Positions 35,613 through 43,922 of a stretch of DNA of 64,000 bases are shown here, piece by piece. How positions within the stretch are numbered: position 1 is the stretch's first letter; each line of letters begins with the position of its first letter. The notes below the pieces were generated by a model that saw nothing but the letters and a program-made list of their open reading frames with translations, was not told the DNA's origin and ran no database searches. The stretch is from Lentzea cavernae (GTDB taxonomy: Bacteria; Actinomycetota; Actinomycetes; Mycobacteriales; Pseudonocardiaceae): positions 310,001 through 374,000 of the forward strand of contig NZ_BNAR01000001.1 in NCBI RefSeq assembly GCF_014653695.1, read 5' to 3'. Position numbers and translations under genes: made by a program.

Positions 35613-38471
35613 ATGACGAAAACCTCTCTACCTCTGCTGTCACTGCTTTTAATAGGTTCCCTGACCGTTCCCACCACGGCGGCCGCCGCACCTGCGCTGA
35701 CGGGCCTGGACGTCTCGTCGGCGAACCGCCGCGCACCTGTTTCCGGCCTGTACGACTGGTCGAAAGCCGGATATCGCGGAAATGGCGTGCTGCCGGGCAA
35801 CAACGAGCTGAACCCGAACGCCGCCTGCCAGATCACGGCCGCGGAACTCGCCTCCCAGTTCGCCGTGCGCCCGAACGACGCGGCCGACGACACGGCGGGA
35901 CTCCAAGCCGCGATCGACTCCGTGAAGGCGCAGTGCTCGCCGAGCGCGAGCTACACCAGGCTCAGCCTCATCTCCCTGCCCGCGGGCGAGCTCAGGGTGT
36001 CGAAGGAGCTGCACGTCGACGCCGACTACCTGATCATCCGGGGTGCCGGCACGACCGCGACCAAGCTGGTCTACACCCCCGACGCGAACACCCGGTACGA
36101 CACGCTCACCCCGGACGGGTCGGACTGGGACGAGGACGGCATGACCTCGGGCGCGGGCAAGGGCGGCTGGCTGTGGCCGGGACGCGGCCTGTTCCGGGTC
36201 CAGTCGCGCGGCGTGCACCCCAGCTACGCGAGCGACCACTCGCGAGCGCCGGAGAACCGCAAGGACATCTTCGAGGGCACCGTCAACGTGCACTGGAAGG
36301 CCGGCGCGAAGGTGAGCGCCGCCGCGAAGGCCGGTGACCGCGCCGTCAAGGTCGCGTCCGCGAGCACGATCAAGCCGGGCATGCTCGTGAACGTCCGTGC
36401 CGCGAACTCGGTCAAGTTCTACGAGCAGCAGCAGGCGACCGGCACCGGTTTTCCGCTGCTGAACATGCACATGCGGCAGCAGATCTTCACGGTCGCGTCG
36501 GTGTCGGGCACGACCGTCACGCTCGACAAGCCGCTGGAGTTCGACGTCCCCGTCAACTCCACCTCGGACGGTTCACCGGCGATCGACGGGGCGACCTACG
36601 ACTCCAAGGTGTCGCCGCTGGTGGACCCGGTCCTCGGCGTCGGGTTCGAGAACTTCGGCTTCACGCAGGCGATGCCGAACCTCGACCCCGCCGAGGCCGT
36701 CAACAACTACGGCAACATGGCCCCCGCGGACGAGATGCACGGCATCGTCTTCAAGTGGGCGGCCAACTCCTGGGTGAAGGGCATCCGCGCGGAGATGACG
36801 GGCTCGCACCCGATCGTCACCGAGGAGGCCAAGAACCTGCAGATCGTCGACAACGAGCTCGACGGTTCGTGGAACAAGGGCAAGGGCGGCAACGGTTACT
36901 TCCGCGGGTCACGAGTGTGGGACTCGCTGTACGCGGGCAACACCTCGCGCAACCTGCGGCACTTCACGTTCCAGTGGTCGGCCTCGGGCAACGTCGTGAT
37001 CGGCAACGACTTCGACTCCGACCTGAACCTGCACGGCGGCTGGGAACGCAACAACCTGTTCGAGAACAACACCGTCCGCGTCTCCTACGCGCACCGCTCG
37101 GGCAACTGCCGGGCGAACTGCGGTGAGGAGGGCGGCGGCGGGCCCGACGACTCGAACTGGTTCCCGATCTGGTGGGGCGCGGGCAGGAAGGCCGTCAAGT
37201 GGTCGGGTGCTTCGGGGCCGCGCAACGTGTTCTTCAACAACGGCATGACGAAGCAGCTGGCGACCGGCGGTGCGTACGACCCGTTCTACAGCGAGAAGTC
37301 GCGGATCTACCAGTTCGGCTGGAACGGCAGCGCGTACAAGCACCTCGACATCGGTGGCACGGCGATCGCGGACTGGGCGAAGAACGAGCAGCGCGACTAC
37401 ACCGGCGGCCACGGCGTCGACGCTTCGAAGACCGACACGGCGAAGTCGTTGTTCCTCAAGAACATCCCGGCGAGCCTCGCGGCCGGAGCAGACCTCGGCG
37501 CGACCGTCGCGGTGTCGAACGCCGAGCAGCTGAAAGCCGCTCTGCTGAACGCGAAGCCGGGCGACACCATCTCGTTGGCGGCGGGCACCTACCGCGGTTC
37601 GTTCGTGACGCAGAAGGCCGGCACGTCCGGCAGCCCGATCACGCTGACCGGTCCCCCGTCGGCCGTGCTGATCAACGACGGCCCGTCCGGCACGGCGCCG
37701 TCCTGCCCGGTGCCGACGGCGGGCTGGGACTCGGGTTACGGCCTGTGGCTGCACAACGCGCCCTACTGGACCGTCAAGGGCATCACGGTGGCGGAGTCGA
37801 AGAAGGGCATCGTCCTCGACAACTCCCACCACGTCACGATCGACGGCGTGACCGTGCGCAAGACCGACGAGGAAGGCGTGCACTTCCGGCGCTCGTCCGC
37901 GGACGGCGTCATCAAGAACTCGACGATCACCGACGCGGGCGTCGTGACGAAGGACTACGGCGAGGGCGTCTACATCGGCTCCGCGAACTCGAACTGGAAG
38001 TGCCACGGCAACTCCGGCGGCGTCGACAGGTCCGACCGCGTCCAGGTGACCGGCAACAGGATCGGCCCCGGGGTGTCGGCGGAGCACATCGACGTCAAGG
38101 AAGGCACCCAGGGCGGTCTGATCAGCGGCAACACGTTCAACGGCACCGGGATCTCCGGCGCGAACTCCGCCGACTCGTGGGTCGACGTGAAGGGCTTCGG
38201 CTACCGGATCGAGAACAACACCGGCACCTTCTCCTCGCCCGGCACGTTCAAGAACGGCTACGAGACGCACAACCCGGGCACGACGCCGTCGTTCGGCAAC
38301 GGCTGCGGGAACGTGTGGCGTGGCAACAAGTCCGACCTCGGCGGTGTCGGCGAGTACGCGGTGTCCGTGTCGTCCACGTCGAAGTGCAAGGCCAACCCGA
38401 ATGTCGTGCACGCCTCGAACACGGTCAGCCGTGCGAAGAAGGGCGTGTCGAACATCCCGGTCACCCCGTAG
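35613..38471 (+). CDS. Large secreted right-handed beta-helix protein (possible polysaccharide lyase)
   Basis: The 952-residue protein has a Sec signal (LPLLSLLLIGSLTVPTTAAA). Residues about 70-560 form a pectate-lyase-like beta-helix (AADDTAGLQAAIDSVKAQ, LIIRGAGTTATKLVYTPD). A second beta-helix with the PbH1-type chlorinase/lyase start AEQLKAALLNAKPGDTISLA runs from about 630 to 950 (NAPYWTVKGITVAESKKG). Two helices in one chain is uncommon. The natural substrate is unknown. The start is ATG 35613 with GAGGG 6 bases upstream. A TTA codon at 35649-35651, inside the signal peptide, may tie expression to the bldA tRNA. Confidence 0.82.
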   Translation: MTKTSLPLLSLLLIGSLTVPTTAAAAPALTGLDVSSANRRAPVSGLYDWSKAGYRGNGVLPGNNELNPNAACQITAAELASQFAVRPNDAADDTAGLQAAIDSVKAQCSPSASYTRLSLISLPAGELRVSKELHVDADYLIIRGAGTTATKLVYTPDANTRYDTLTPDGSDWDEDGMTSGAGKGGWLWPGRGLFRVQSRGVHPSYASDHSRAPENRKDIFEGTVNVHWKAGAKVSAAAKAGDRAVKVASASTIKPGMLVNVRAANSVKFYEQQQATGTGFPLLNMHMRQQIFTVASVSGTTVTLDKPLEFDVPVNSTSDGSPAIDGATYDSKVSPLVDPVLGVGFENFGFTQAMPNLDPAEAVNNYGNMAPADEMHGIVFKWAANSWVKGIRAEMTGSHPIVTEEAKNLQIVDNELDGSWNKGKGGNGYFRGSRVWDSLYAGNTSRNLRHFTFQWSASGNVVIGNDFDSDLNLHGGWERNNLFENNTVRVSYAHRSGNCRANCGEEGGGGPDDSNWFPIWWGAGRKAVKWSGASGPRNVFFNNGMTKQLATGGAYDPFYSEKSRIYQFGWNGSAYKHLDIGGTAIADWAKNEQRDYTGGHGVDASKTDTAKSLFLKNIPASLAAGADLGATVAVSNAEQLKAALLNAKPGDTISLAAGTYRGSFVTQKAGTSGSPITLTGPPSAVLINDGPSGTAPSCPVPTAGWDSGYGLWLHNAPYWTVKGITVAESKKGIVLDNSHHVTIDGVTVRKTDEEGVHFRRSSADGVIKNSTITDAGVVTKDYGEGVYIGSANSNWKCHGNSGGVDRSDRVQVTGNRIGPGVSAEHIDVKEGTQGGLISGNTFNGTGISGANSADSWVDVKGFGYRIENNTGTFSSPGTFKNGYETHNPGTTPSFGNGCGNVWRGNKSDLGGVGEYAVSVSSTSKCKANPNVVHASNTVSRAKKGVSNIPVTP

Positions 38472-38484
38472 AAGGCGGGGGTTG

Positions 38485-38531
38485 CAGGGGTCCCGATCGG
38501 TGTACGGCGGCGTCGCCGGTCGGGACCCCTG
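38485..38531. terminator. Bidirectional terminator, 12-bp perfect stem
   Basis: CAGGGGTCCCGA (38485-38496) and TCGGGACCCCTG (38520-38531) form a perfect 12-bp stem with a 23-base loop that may itself fold. It lies between two convergent genes, the beta-helix gene and the ion-channel gene, whose stop is at 38538. It is among the strongest hairpins in the window. Confidence 0.85.
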
Positions 38532-38537
38532 GCTTCG

Positions 38538-39317
38538 TCAGGCGTTCTGCCGCATGGCCCGGACTTCTTCCCTGAGCGCGCGGACCTCCTGCAGCAGGAG
38601 GTCGTCGTGGTTCGCGGAACGGGGCGCGGGCACCTGCCGCACGTCCGGCTCCATCGCGCTGCACACCACGGCGATGAACAAGTTGAGCATGGTGAACGTG
38701 CCCACCATCAGGTAGCAGAGGAAGAAGATCCACGCGAGCGGCTGGTGGGCCATCAGATCGCGCATGACGTCCGACCAGCCGTCGCCCGTGGTGATCTGGA
38801 ACAGCGTCAGCAGCGTCGATCCCAGGTCGGCGAACCGCGGGTCGCCGGAGTCGGCGAACAGGTTGCTCGCGATCACGCCGCCGATGTAGAGCAGCAGCAC
38901 CAGCAACCCGGTGAGCGAGATCAGGCCGGGAACGGACTTCACCAGCGCGGTCACGACCCTGCGCATGCTCGGCACCATCGCCACGAGCCGCAGCGCCCGC
39001 AGGATCCGCAGCGACCGCAGCACGCTGAGCGGACCGGCGGCCGGCAGCAGCGCCACCGACACGATGACGAAGTCGAAGACGTTCCACGGGTCGCGGAAGA
39101 ACCGCCAGCCGAACGCGTAGAGCCGCGCGGCGAGCTCCGCGACGAAGATGGCGAGCGCCAGGTGGTCGACCGCGCTGAGCAGACCGCCGTGCTTCGCGAC
39201 GATCGCGGGTGAGGTCTCGGCCCCCAGAGCGGCCGCGTTCACCACGATCACGCAAATGATCATCCATTGGAACCGTGTGCTCTCGACGACCTCGCCGATG
39301 CGTGCGCGCAACGCCAT
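38538..39317 (-). CDS. Voltage-gated cation channel (NaChBac type) with calcium-like filter
   Basis: The 259-residue protein is a one-domain, six-helix channel that should work as a tetramer. The voltage sensor S4 is SVLRSLRILRALRLVAMV, with Arg at 101, 104, 107 and 110. The pore (TLFQITTGDGW) aligns with TLFQVVTLESW of NaChBac, but the filter reads TGDGWSD: Asp179 replaces the selectivity Glu and Asp183 lies four residues on. Two acidic rings resemble calcium-selective CavAb and CavMr. A C-terminal coiled coil (LLLQEVRALREEVRAM) fits the tetramer. AAGGAG precedes ATG 39317. Confidence 0.88.
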   Translation of the reverse strand: MALRARIGEVVESTRFQWMIICVIVVNAAALGAETSPAIVAKHGGLLSAVDHLALAIFVAELAARLYAFGWRFFRDPWNVFDFVIVSVALLPAAGPLSVLRSLRILRALRLVAMVPSMRRVVTALVKSVPGLISLTGLLVLLLYIGGVIASNLFADSGDPRFADLGSTLLTLFQITTGDGWSDVMRDLMAHQPLAWIFFLCYLMVGTFTMLNLFIAVVCSAMEPDVRQVPAPRSANHDDLLLQEVRALREEVRAMRQNA

Positions 39318-39377
39318 GCCTGACTACTCCTTGCCGGGGGGACAAGGGCACTATCGGTTCACGGGACCCCGAGCTGA

Positions 39378-40316
39378 TCACCCGGTCGTGTTGATCAGCT
39401 CCAGCCTGCTGGCGGTGCGCGCGAGGTCGAGCGCCTCGCCGCCGACGATCTCGGCCAGCGGGTGGTCACTCACCAGTGTCAGCCGGACGTCCTTGTCCAC
39501 CAACACGTCCACGACGTTCGCGAACCTCTGCTGGGCCTCGCGGTCCTTCGTGGCCAGGGGTGGCACGCCGGTGATCACCCAGTCGTCGAAGCGATCGGCG
39601 ACGACGAGGTAGTCCTGCGTCGAGGTGGGCTTCTCGCACAAGTCACCGAAGTCGAACCAGACCTTGGTGTTCTCGGTGCCGAGCGCGGTGATCGTGCGGC
39701 CGTTGACGTCGAGGGTGACGGGTTTCTCCGGCAGTGCGGTCGTCCTCGTGATCCCGCCGGTCTCGAAACGGGACCGCGGCGTGCCGTGCAGGTGCCGGTA
39801 GTCGGTGGTGCCGGTCAGCTCCACGACGTCCATGAGCTTCTCGACCAACGCGATGCCGGGCAGGAACTGGTCGTGGTGCAGCGGGTCGGGCAGCAGGCCG
39901 TCCGGCGGGTAGTTGGAGGTCGCGATGATCATCACGTCCCCCTCTTGGAGCACCTCCAAGAGCCGCGTCATCAGTATCGCGTCCCCGATGTCGTGCACGT
40001 GCAGCTCGTCGAACGCCAGCACCTCCGCCGGCCCGACGAGCTCCCGCACCGCTCGGGCGACCGCACCGGCCTCGCGCGGCCGCTCCCAGATCCTCCGGTG
40101 CAACTCCTGGAAGAACGAGTGGAAGTGCACCCGCTTCTTGGGCCCGGGCAGCAGGTCGAACAGCGCGTCCGCGAGGAAGCTCTTGCCCCGCCCGACCGGT
40201 CCGTGCAGGTAGACACCCCTGCGTCGACCCGCGAGCTCTTCGAGCCTCGCGACGGCCGTGAGCTGGGCGTCGTCGAGCTCGTACCCGCTGCTCGACACGT
40301 GCGCACGAAGATCCAC
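39378..40316 (-). CDS. zapE: AFG1/ZapE-family ATPase
   Basis: The 312-residue AAA-type ATPase has Walker A GPVGRGKS, Walker B VLAFDELHV and the family signatures LGTENTKVWFDFGDLCEKP and the sensor region MIIATSNYPP. ZapE controls the Z-ring in E. coli, and its mitochondrial homologue AFG1 helps protein quality control. In actinobacteria its role is open. GTG 40316 is the start, with a G-rich sequence just before it. A pirin gene starts 33 bp away on the other strand, so the promoters overlap. Confidence 0.92.
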   Translation of the reverse strand: MDLRAHVSSSGYELDDAQLTAVARLEELAGRRRGVYLHGPVGRGKSFLADALFDLLPGPKKRVHFHSFFQELHRRIWERPREAGAVARAVRELVGPAEVLAFDELHVHDIGDAILMTRLLEVLQEGDVMIIATSNYPPDGLLPDPLHHDQFLPGIALVEKLMDVVELTGTTDYRHLHGTPRSRFETGGITRTTALPEKPVTLDVNGRTITALGTENTKVWFDFGDLCEKPTSTQDYLVVADRFDDWVITGVPPLATKDREAQQRFANVVDVLVDKDVRLTLVSDHPLAEIVGGEALDLARTASRLELINTTG

Positions 40317-40335
40317 TGTTCCCCCCGCGCCAGCT

Positions 40336-40341
40336 TACGAT
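40336..40341 (+). promoter_or_regulatory. -10 element of a leaderless promoter
   Basis: TACGAT stands exactly 7 bases before GTG 40349 and there is no ribosome site, so the pirin message is probably leaderless. Confidence 0.5.
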
Positions 40342-40348
40342 CGACCCC

Positions 40349-41290
40349 GTGAGCAATGTCGAGGCCGAGCCCGCAGAAGTGACGTGCACCTCCACCCCCG
40401 GCGGCGTGGAAGTCCTGACCCCGCGCGACGTCCCCCTGGGCGGCCCGCGAGCGATGTCGGTGCGCCGGACCCTGCCCCAGAAGCAACGCTCACTCATCGG
40501 CGCGTGGTGCTTCTGCGACCACTACGGCCCGGACGACGTCAGCATGGACGTCGCCCCGCACCCCCACACGGGCCTGCAGACCGTCAGCTGGCTCTTCACC
40601 GGCGAGATCGAGCACCGCGACAGCCTCGGCGTCCACGCCCACGTCCGCCCCGGCGAGCTGAACCTCATGACCGGCGGCGCCGGCATCTGCCACTCCGAGG
40701 TCTCCACCCCCGAGTCCTCCGTCCTGCACGGCGTCCAGCTGTGGCTGGCCCTGCCCGACGCCCACCGCGACGCGCCCCGCGACTTCCAGCACCACGTCCC
40801 GCCGACGGTTCTGGTCGACGGTTGCGCCGTGCGCGTGTTCCTCGGCTCGCTGGCGGGGTCGACGTCGCCGGTGCGCACCTTCACCCCGCTCCTCGGTGCG
40901 GAGATCGTGCTGCCCGCGGGTTCGCGCGTGACCTTGGAGGTGTCGGCGGGGTTCGAGCACGGCGTGTTGCTCGACACCGGTGACGTGTCGGTGGGCGAGA
41001 CCGTCCTCTCCCCTGGTGCGCTCGGGTACGTCGGCACGGGTCGTTCGACGTTGACGCTGTCTTCTTCCGGCGGTGCGCGGGTGGTGCTGCTGGGCGGGGA
41101 GCCGTTCGGCGAGGAGATCGTGATGTGGTGGAACTTCGTCGGGCGCACGCACGACGAGATCGCCGCGTTCCGGGACGAGTGGCAGGCGGAGACCGACCGG
41201 TTCGGGCGGGTGGAGGGGTATCCCGGTGCCCGGCTGCCGGCGCCGCCGCTGCCGGGTGGGCGGTTGAGGCCGCGCGGCAACCCGGCCTGA
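40349..41290 (+). CDS. Pirin-family bicupin protein
   Basis: The 313-residue protein has the pirin metal site in the N-terminal cupin: HPHTGLQTVSW (two His), HAHVRPGELNLMTGGAGICH, then SE, giving His/His/His/Glu. The C-terminal cupin starts VFLGSLAGSTSPVRTFTPLL. Pirins bind Fe2+ and act as quercetin dioxygenases or redox-sensing cofactors. No neighbour indicates its target. The start is GTG 40349, probably leaderless. Confidence 0.92.
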   Translation: MSNVEAEPAEVTCTSTPGGVEVLTPRDVPLGGPRAMSVRRTLPQKQRSLIGAWCFCDHYGPDDVSMDVAPHPHTGLQTVSWLFTGEIEHRDSLGVHAHVRPGELNLMTGGAGICHSEVSTPESSVLHGVQLWLALPDAHRDAPRDFQHHVPPTVLVDGCAVRVFLGSLAGSTSPVRTFTPLLGAEIVLPAGSRVTLEVSAGFEHGVLLDTGDVSVGETVLSPGALGYVGTGRSTLTLSSSGGARVVLLGGEPFGEEIVMWWNFVGRTHDEIAAFRDEWQAETDRFGRVEGYPGARLPAPPLPGGRLRPRGNPA

Positions 41291-41597
41291 CACCGGGCAT
41301 CACTTTGTGTGCCGAAATAGCTACAGAAAGCGCCGCGATCCTTAAGTCGAATTTAAGGTGGAGTCATCCCACGGTCCCAACATTCGGCCGTCTCAACTCG
41401 TGATTCCGTACACAGATGACCGAACACAACCAGGCTAAACAACGCGAACAGCCAGGTCAGAACAGGTGAGACGCACCGTCTCACCTGGTGATCGCACCTC
41501 GATGTCAAAAGTCATACTTCGGGACCATTGAAAATCACGTTCCGATCGCTTTTCCTGATCGAGGCATCCACGGAGGTTGCCGGACGTCTAAGGGGGC
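41291..41597. other. Gene-free region with two dyads
   Basis: The 307-bp gap between pirin and the SsgA-like gene contains two inverted repeats: CCTTAA/TTAAGG (41340-41345 and 41353-41358) and the perfect 25-bp dyad at 41463-41487. A small CCCGG/CCGGG pair overlaps the pirin stop and may be a weak terminator. The ribosome site AAGGGGG for the next gene is just before 41598. The region is AT-richer than average. Confidence 0.6.
41463..41487. promoter_or_regulatory. Perfect dyad upstream of the SsgA-like gene
   Basis: CAGGTGAGACG (41463-41473) and CGTCTCACCTG (41477-41487) are perfect 11-bp complements with only 3 bases between. It ends 110 bp upstream of the SsgA-like start. A 3-base centre is short for an RNA hairpin loop, so a protein-binding operator is more likely. 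Confidence 0.6.
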
Positions 41598-41999
41598 ATG
41601 AGGAACGTGACACGAGTGGGCGCCGACTCGACATTCGCCTTCATCGCCCCTTCCGGGCGCCCCCTGCCCGTCGACGTCGAGCTCGGCTACCGCGCCGACG
41701 ACCCGCACGCCGTGACCATGACGTTCCGCATGGGACGCCAGGAGACGGTGTGGCTCGTCAGCCGCGACCTGCTCGCCGACGGGTTGATCACCACCAGCGG
41801 CGCCGGTGACGTGAGGCTGCGGCCCCACAACTCCACGACCGCCGTGCTCGAGCTGCGGTCCGACGTGTCGCACGCGGTGTTCCACGTGCAGTCGTCCGAG
41901 CTGCAGGAGTTCCTGAACTCCACGTACGACGTCGTCTCGCCCGGTTGCGAGAACGACTTCGTCGACTTCGAGGTGGAGCTCCGCAAGCTGCTCGACTGA
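41598..41999 (+). CDS. SsgA-family sporulation/cell-division regulator
   Basis: The 133-residue protein matches SsgA-like proteins (SALPs): VELGYRADDPHAVTMTFRM, then TVWLVSRDLLADGL and GDVRLRP. In streptomycetes SALPs such as SsgB recruit FtsZ and control septum placement in sporulating hyphae. The family occurs only in morphologically complex actinobacteria. Start ATG 41598 follows AAGGGGG. It may be regulated through the dyad at 41463-41487. Confidence 0.92.
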   Translation: MRNVTRVGADSTFAFIAPSGRPLPVDVELGYRADDPHAVTMTFRMGRQETVWLVSRDLLADGLITTSGAGDVRLRPHNSTTAVLELRSDVSHAVFHVQSSELQEFLNSTYDVVSPGCENDFVDFEVELRKLLD

Positions 42000-42046
42000 G
42001 GCGTTTTCACCCGAACGAGCCCGTATCATGGAGTTGTTCCAACCCA

Positions 42047-42052
42047 TACGTT
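42047..42052 (+). promoter_or_regulatory. -10 element of a leaderless promoter
   Basis: TACGTT stands exactly 7 bases before GTG 42060, with no ribosome site. Confidence 0.5.
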
Positions 42053-42059
42053 CGGTGTC

Positions 42060-42875
42060 GTGACAGTGACGACTTCCACCGCGTACAGCAGGGATCTGGG
42101 CGACGAGCTGCGCCGGCTCCGGCAGAGGTTCACCGGCTTGAGGGGCCGCGCGATGGCGCAGCTGCTCGGCTGGGATCCGAGCAAGGTCTCCAACCTCGAG
42201 CACGGCAAGATCCGCGGCACCGACATCGACCTCGTGCAGTACCTCACGGCGTGCGGCAAGGACATCGACTTCTTCGAGGACTTCCAGCGCCGCTACCACA
42301 ACGCCTTCGACGCGTACTTCGCGCAGGACCCGCGCAACCTGCGCACGCTCGCGATGACGGAGGCGATGGCCACCACCATCACGGCGTACGACGTCCTGAC
42401 GGTGAACAGCCTCCTGCAGACGCCGAGGTACGCCCGCGCACTGCAGGCGGCGACCGGGCAGCCGATCGAGGACCTCGACAGGCAGGCGGTCATGCGCCGC
42501 CCCGGCGGCCCCCGGTGCGTCTTCTACCTCCACGAACTGGCGCTGCGCATGCGGCTCGGCGGCGCGGGGGTGATGGAGGAGCAGATCGTGTGGCTGCTGG
42601 CGAACTCCTCCATCGTGCGCGTCGTGCCCGAGGAGGCGAGCACCGCGGCGTTCCAGTCCGCGTGCACGCTGTTCGAGTTCGAGAAGGCCTCGCCGCTCGT
42701 CCACGCGGAGTCCGACCTGGCCCGCGTCTTCGCCCAGGGCGAGACCGCCGTGGAGCGGAGCCGGAAGCTCTTCGACCTGCTCGACGCCGTGGCCCTGGAC
42801 GAGACCCAGTCGCGGCGCAGGCTCGCGGAGCACCGCGGGCCCACACCGCTGCGCGCGCTGGCCAGGACTCAGTAG
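42060..42875 (+). CDS. XRE-family regulator with DUF5753
   Basis: This 271-residue protein has a helix-turn-helix at about 14-60 (RGRAMAQLLGWDPSKVSNLE, HGKIRGTDIDLVQYL) and the DUF5753 domain (about 90-255; AYDVLTVNSLLQTPRYARAL, YLHELALRMRLGGAGVMEEQ, LDAVALDETQSRRRL). This pair is abundant in streptomycetes and relatives, often next to small DUF397 genes. No DUF397 partner gene is seen nearby. It is probably leaderless. It converges with the GH6 gene, overlapping it by 7 bases. Confidence 0.92.
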   Translation: MTVTTSTAYSRDLGDELRRLRQRFTGLRGRAMAQLLGWDPSKVSNLEHGKIRGTDIDLVQYLTACGKDIDFFEDFQRRYHNAFDAYFAQDPRNLRTLAMTEAMATTITAYDVLTVNSLLQTPRYARALQAATGQPIEDLDRQAVMRRPGGPRCVFYLHELALRMRLGGAGVMEEQIVWLLANSSIVRVVPEEASTAAFQSACTLFEFEKASPLVHAESDLARVFAQGETAVERSRKLFDLLDAVALDETQSRRRLAEHRGPTPLRALARTQ

Positions 42876-43801
42876 CCGTGGACCAGGTCGAACGCCAGCT
42901 GCGGGTCGAACTTCCCCGCGTCCACGCCGGGCGCCTTGCCGCACCGGCCGTCCGAGTCGCCGGGAACCTTGACCCACAACAGCATCTCCGCGCCACCACC
43001 GGTGCGCGCGGGCGTCCCGAGCCTGCGGCCGCCGGGGTTGCACCACTCGCCGTTGTGGCCGTTGCCGTTGCGGCTGGTGTCGATCACGAACGGCTTGATG
43101 TACCCGGGAAGCGCACCGCTGACGGCGTTCCCGTACGCCGTGGAGGCCGCGGTGGTGTGGTAGTTCGACACGTTGACCGCGAACCCGCGCACGTTCCGCA
43201 CACCCGCTGAGTCCAGGCGCGACGCCATGGTCGCGGCCGGCACCCACTGAGCGTTGCCGGCATCGAGGTAGGCCCACGTGTTGGGGGCCTTGGCCTGGAA
43301 CTGCTCGGTGGCGTACTTGATCATCGCCGTGCGCTCGGCCGTCCTGGCCGCGTCCATGCAGTTGAAGTCCGCCAACGAGTCCGGCTCGATCACCACCACG
43401 GCCGGGCGCGTGCCGATGGCAGCGGCGAAGGAGGAGATCCACGTCCGGTACGCCGCGGGCGTCCCGGCCCCGCCTCCCGAGTGGCCACCGCACGCGTCAC
43501 GGCCGGGGATGTTGTAGGCCACCAGCACGGGCAGCTTGGTGCCGGTCTTGTTCACGTAACCGGACACGGCAGTCTTGATGTCACCGCTCCACGCGCCGAA
43601 CCAGCGGGCGATCGGCTTGGTCGCGATGTTCGCCTCGATCGCGTCCCGGCGGCCGTCGTCGGGGTGGTCGCGCACCCACACGGCGGGGTTGGAGCCGGGG
43701 TCGACGTAGAAGCCGTCGGTGAGGCCGACGGGGCTGGCGGCGTGTGCTGCCGGGGCGGTGGCCACGACGGTCAGCAGGGCCAGCGCGAGTGCTCTGATCA
43801 T
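42869..43801 (-). CDS. Secreted GH6 cellulase (endoglucanase/cellobiohydrolase)
   Basis: The 310-residue enzyme has a signal peptide (IRALALALLTVVATAPAAHA) and a GH6 barrel: GFYVDPGSNPAVWVRDH at the start, VVVIEPDSLADFNC with the probable acid Asp, and FVIDTSRNGNGHNGEWCNPG with the base region. GH6 enzymes invert beta-1,4 linkages in cellulose. No carbohydrate-binding module is attached. An inverted repeat lies about 55 bp upstream. The gene ends in the XRE gene on the opposite strand. Confidence 0.93.
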   Translation of the reverse strand: MIRALALALLTVVATAPAAHAASPVGLTDGFYVDPGSNPAVWVRDHPDDGRRDAIEANIATKPIARWFGAWSGDIKTAVSGYVNKTGTKLPVLVAYNIPGRDACGGHSGGGAGTPAAYRTWISSFAAAIGTRPAVVVIEPDSLADFNCMDAARTAERTAMIKYATEQFQAKAPNTWAYLDAGNAQWVPAATMASRLDSAGVRNVRGFAVNVSNYHTTAASTAYGNAVSGALPGYIKPFVIDTSRNGNGHNGEWCNPGGRRLGTPARTGGGAEMLLWVKVPGDSDGRCGKAPGVDAGKFDPQLAFDLVHGY

Positions 43802-43855
43802 GGCCCGGACACTCGCGTGGTCCGCTTAAGGGGCGGTAATTCGCCGCCGAAAGCA

Positions 43856-43882
43856 TGTCCACTCGACCGTCAGGAGTGGACA
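43856..43882. promoter_or_regulatory. Inverted repeat between GH6 and the 143-residue gene
   Basis: TGTCCACTC (43856-43864) and GAGTGGACA (43874-43882) are perfect 9-bp complements around 9 bases. It is 55 bp upstream of the cellulase and 40 bp upstream of the divergent gene, as expected for a shared operator. It does not match the cellulose regulator CebR box. Confidence 0.55.
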
Positions 43883-43922
43883 GAACGTTGACGCCGCAAG
43901 GCGAACGAGTCAACCATGCGGA

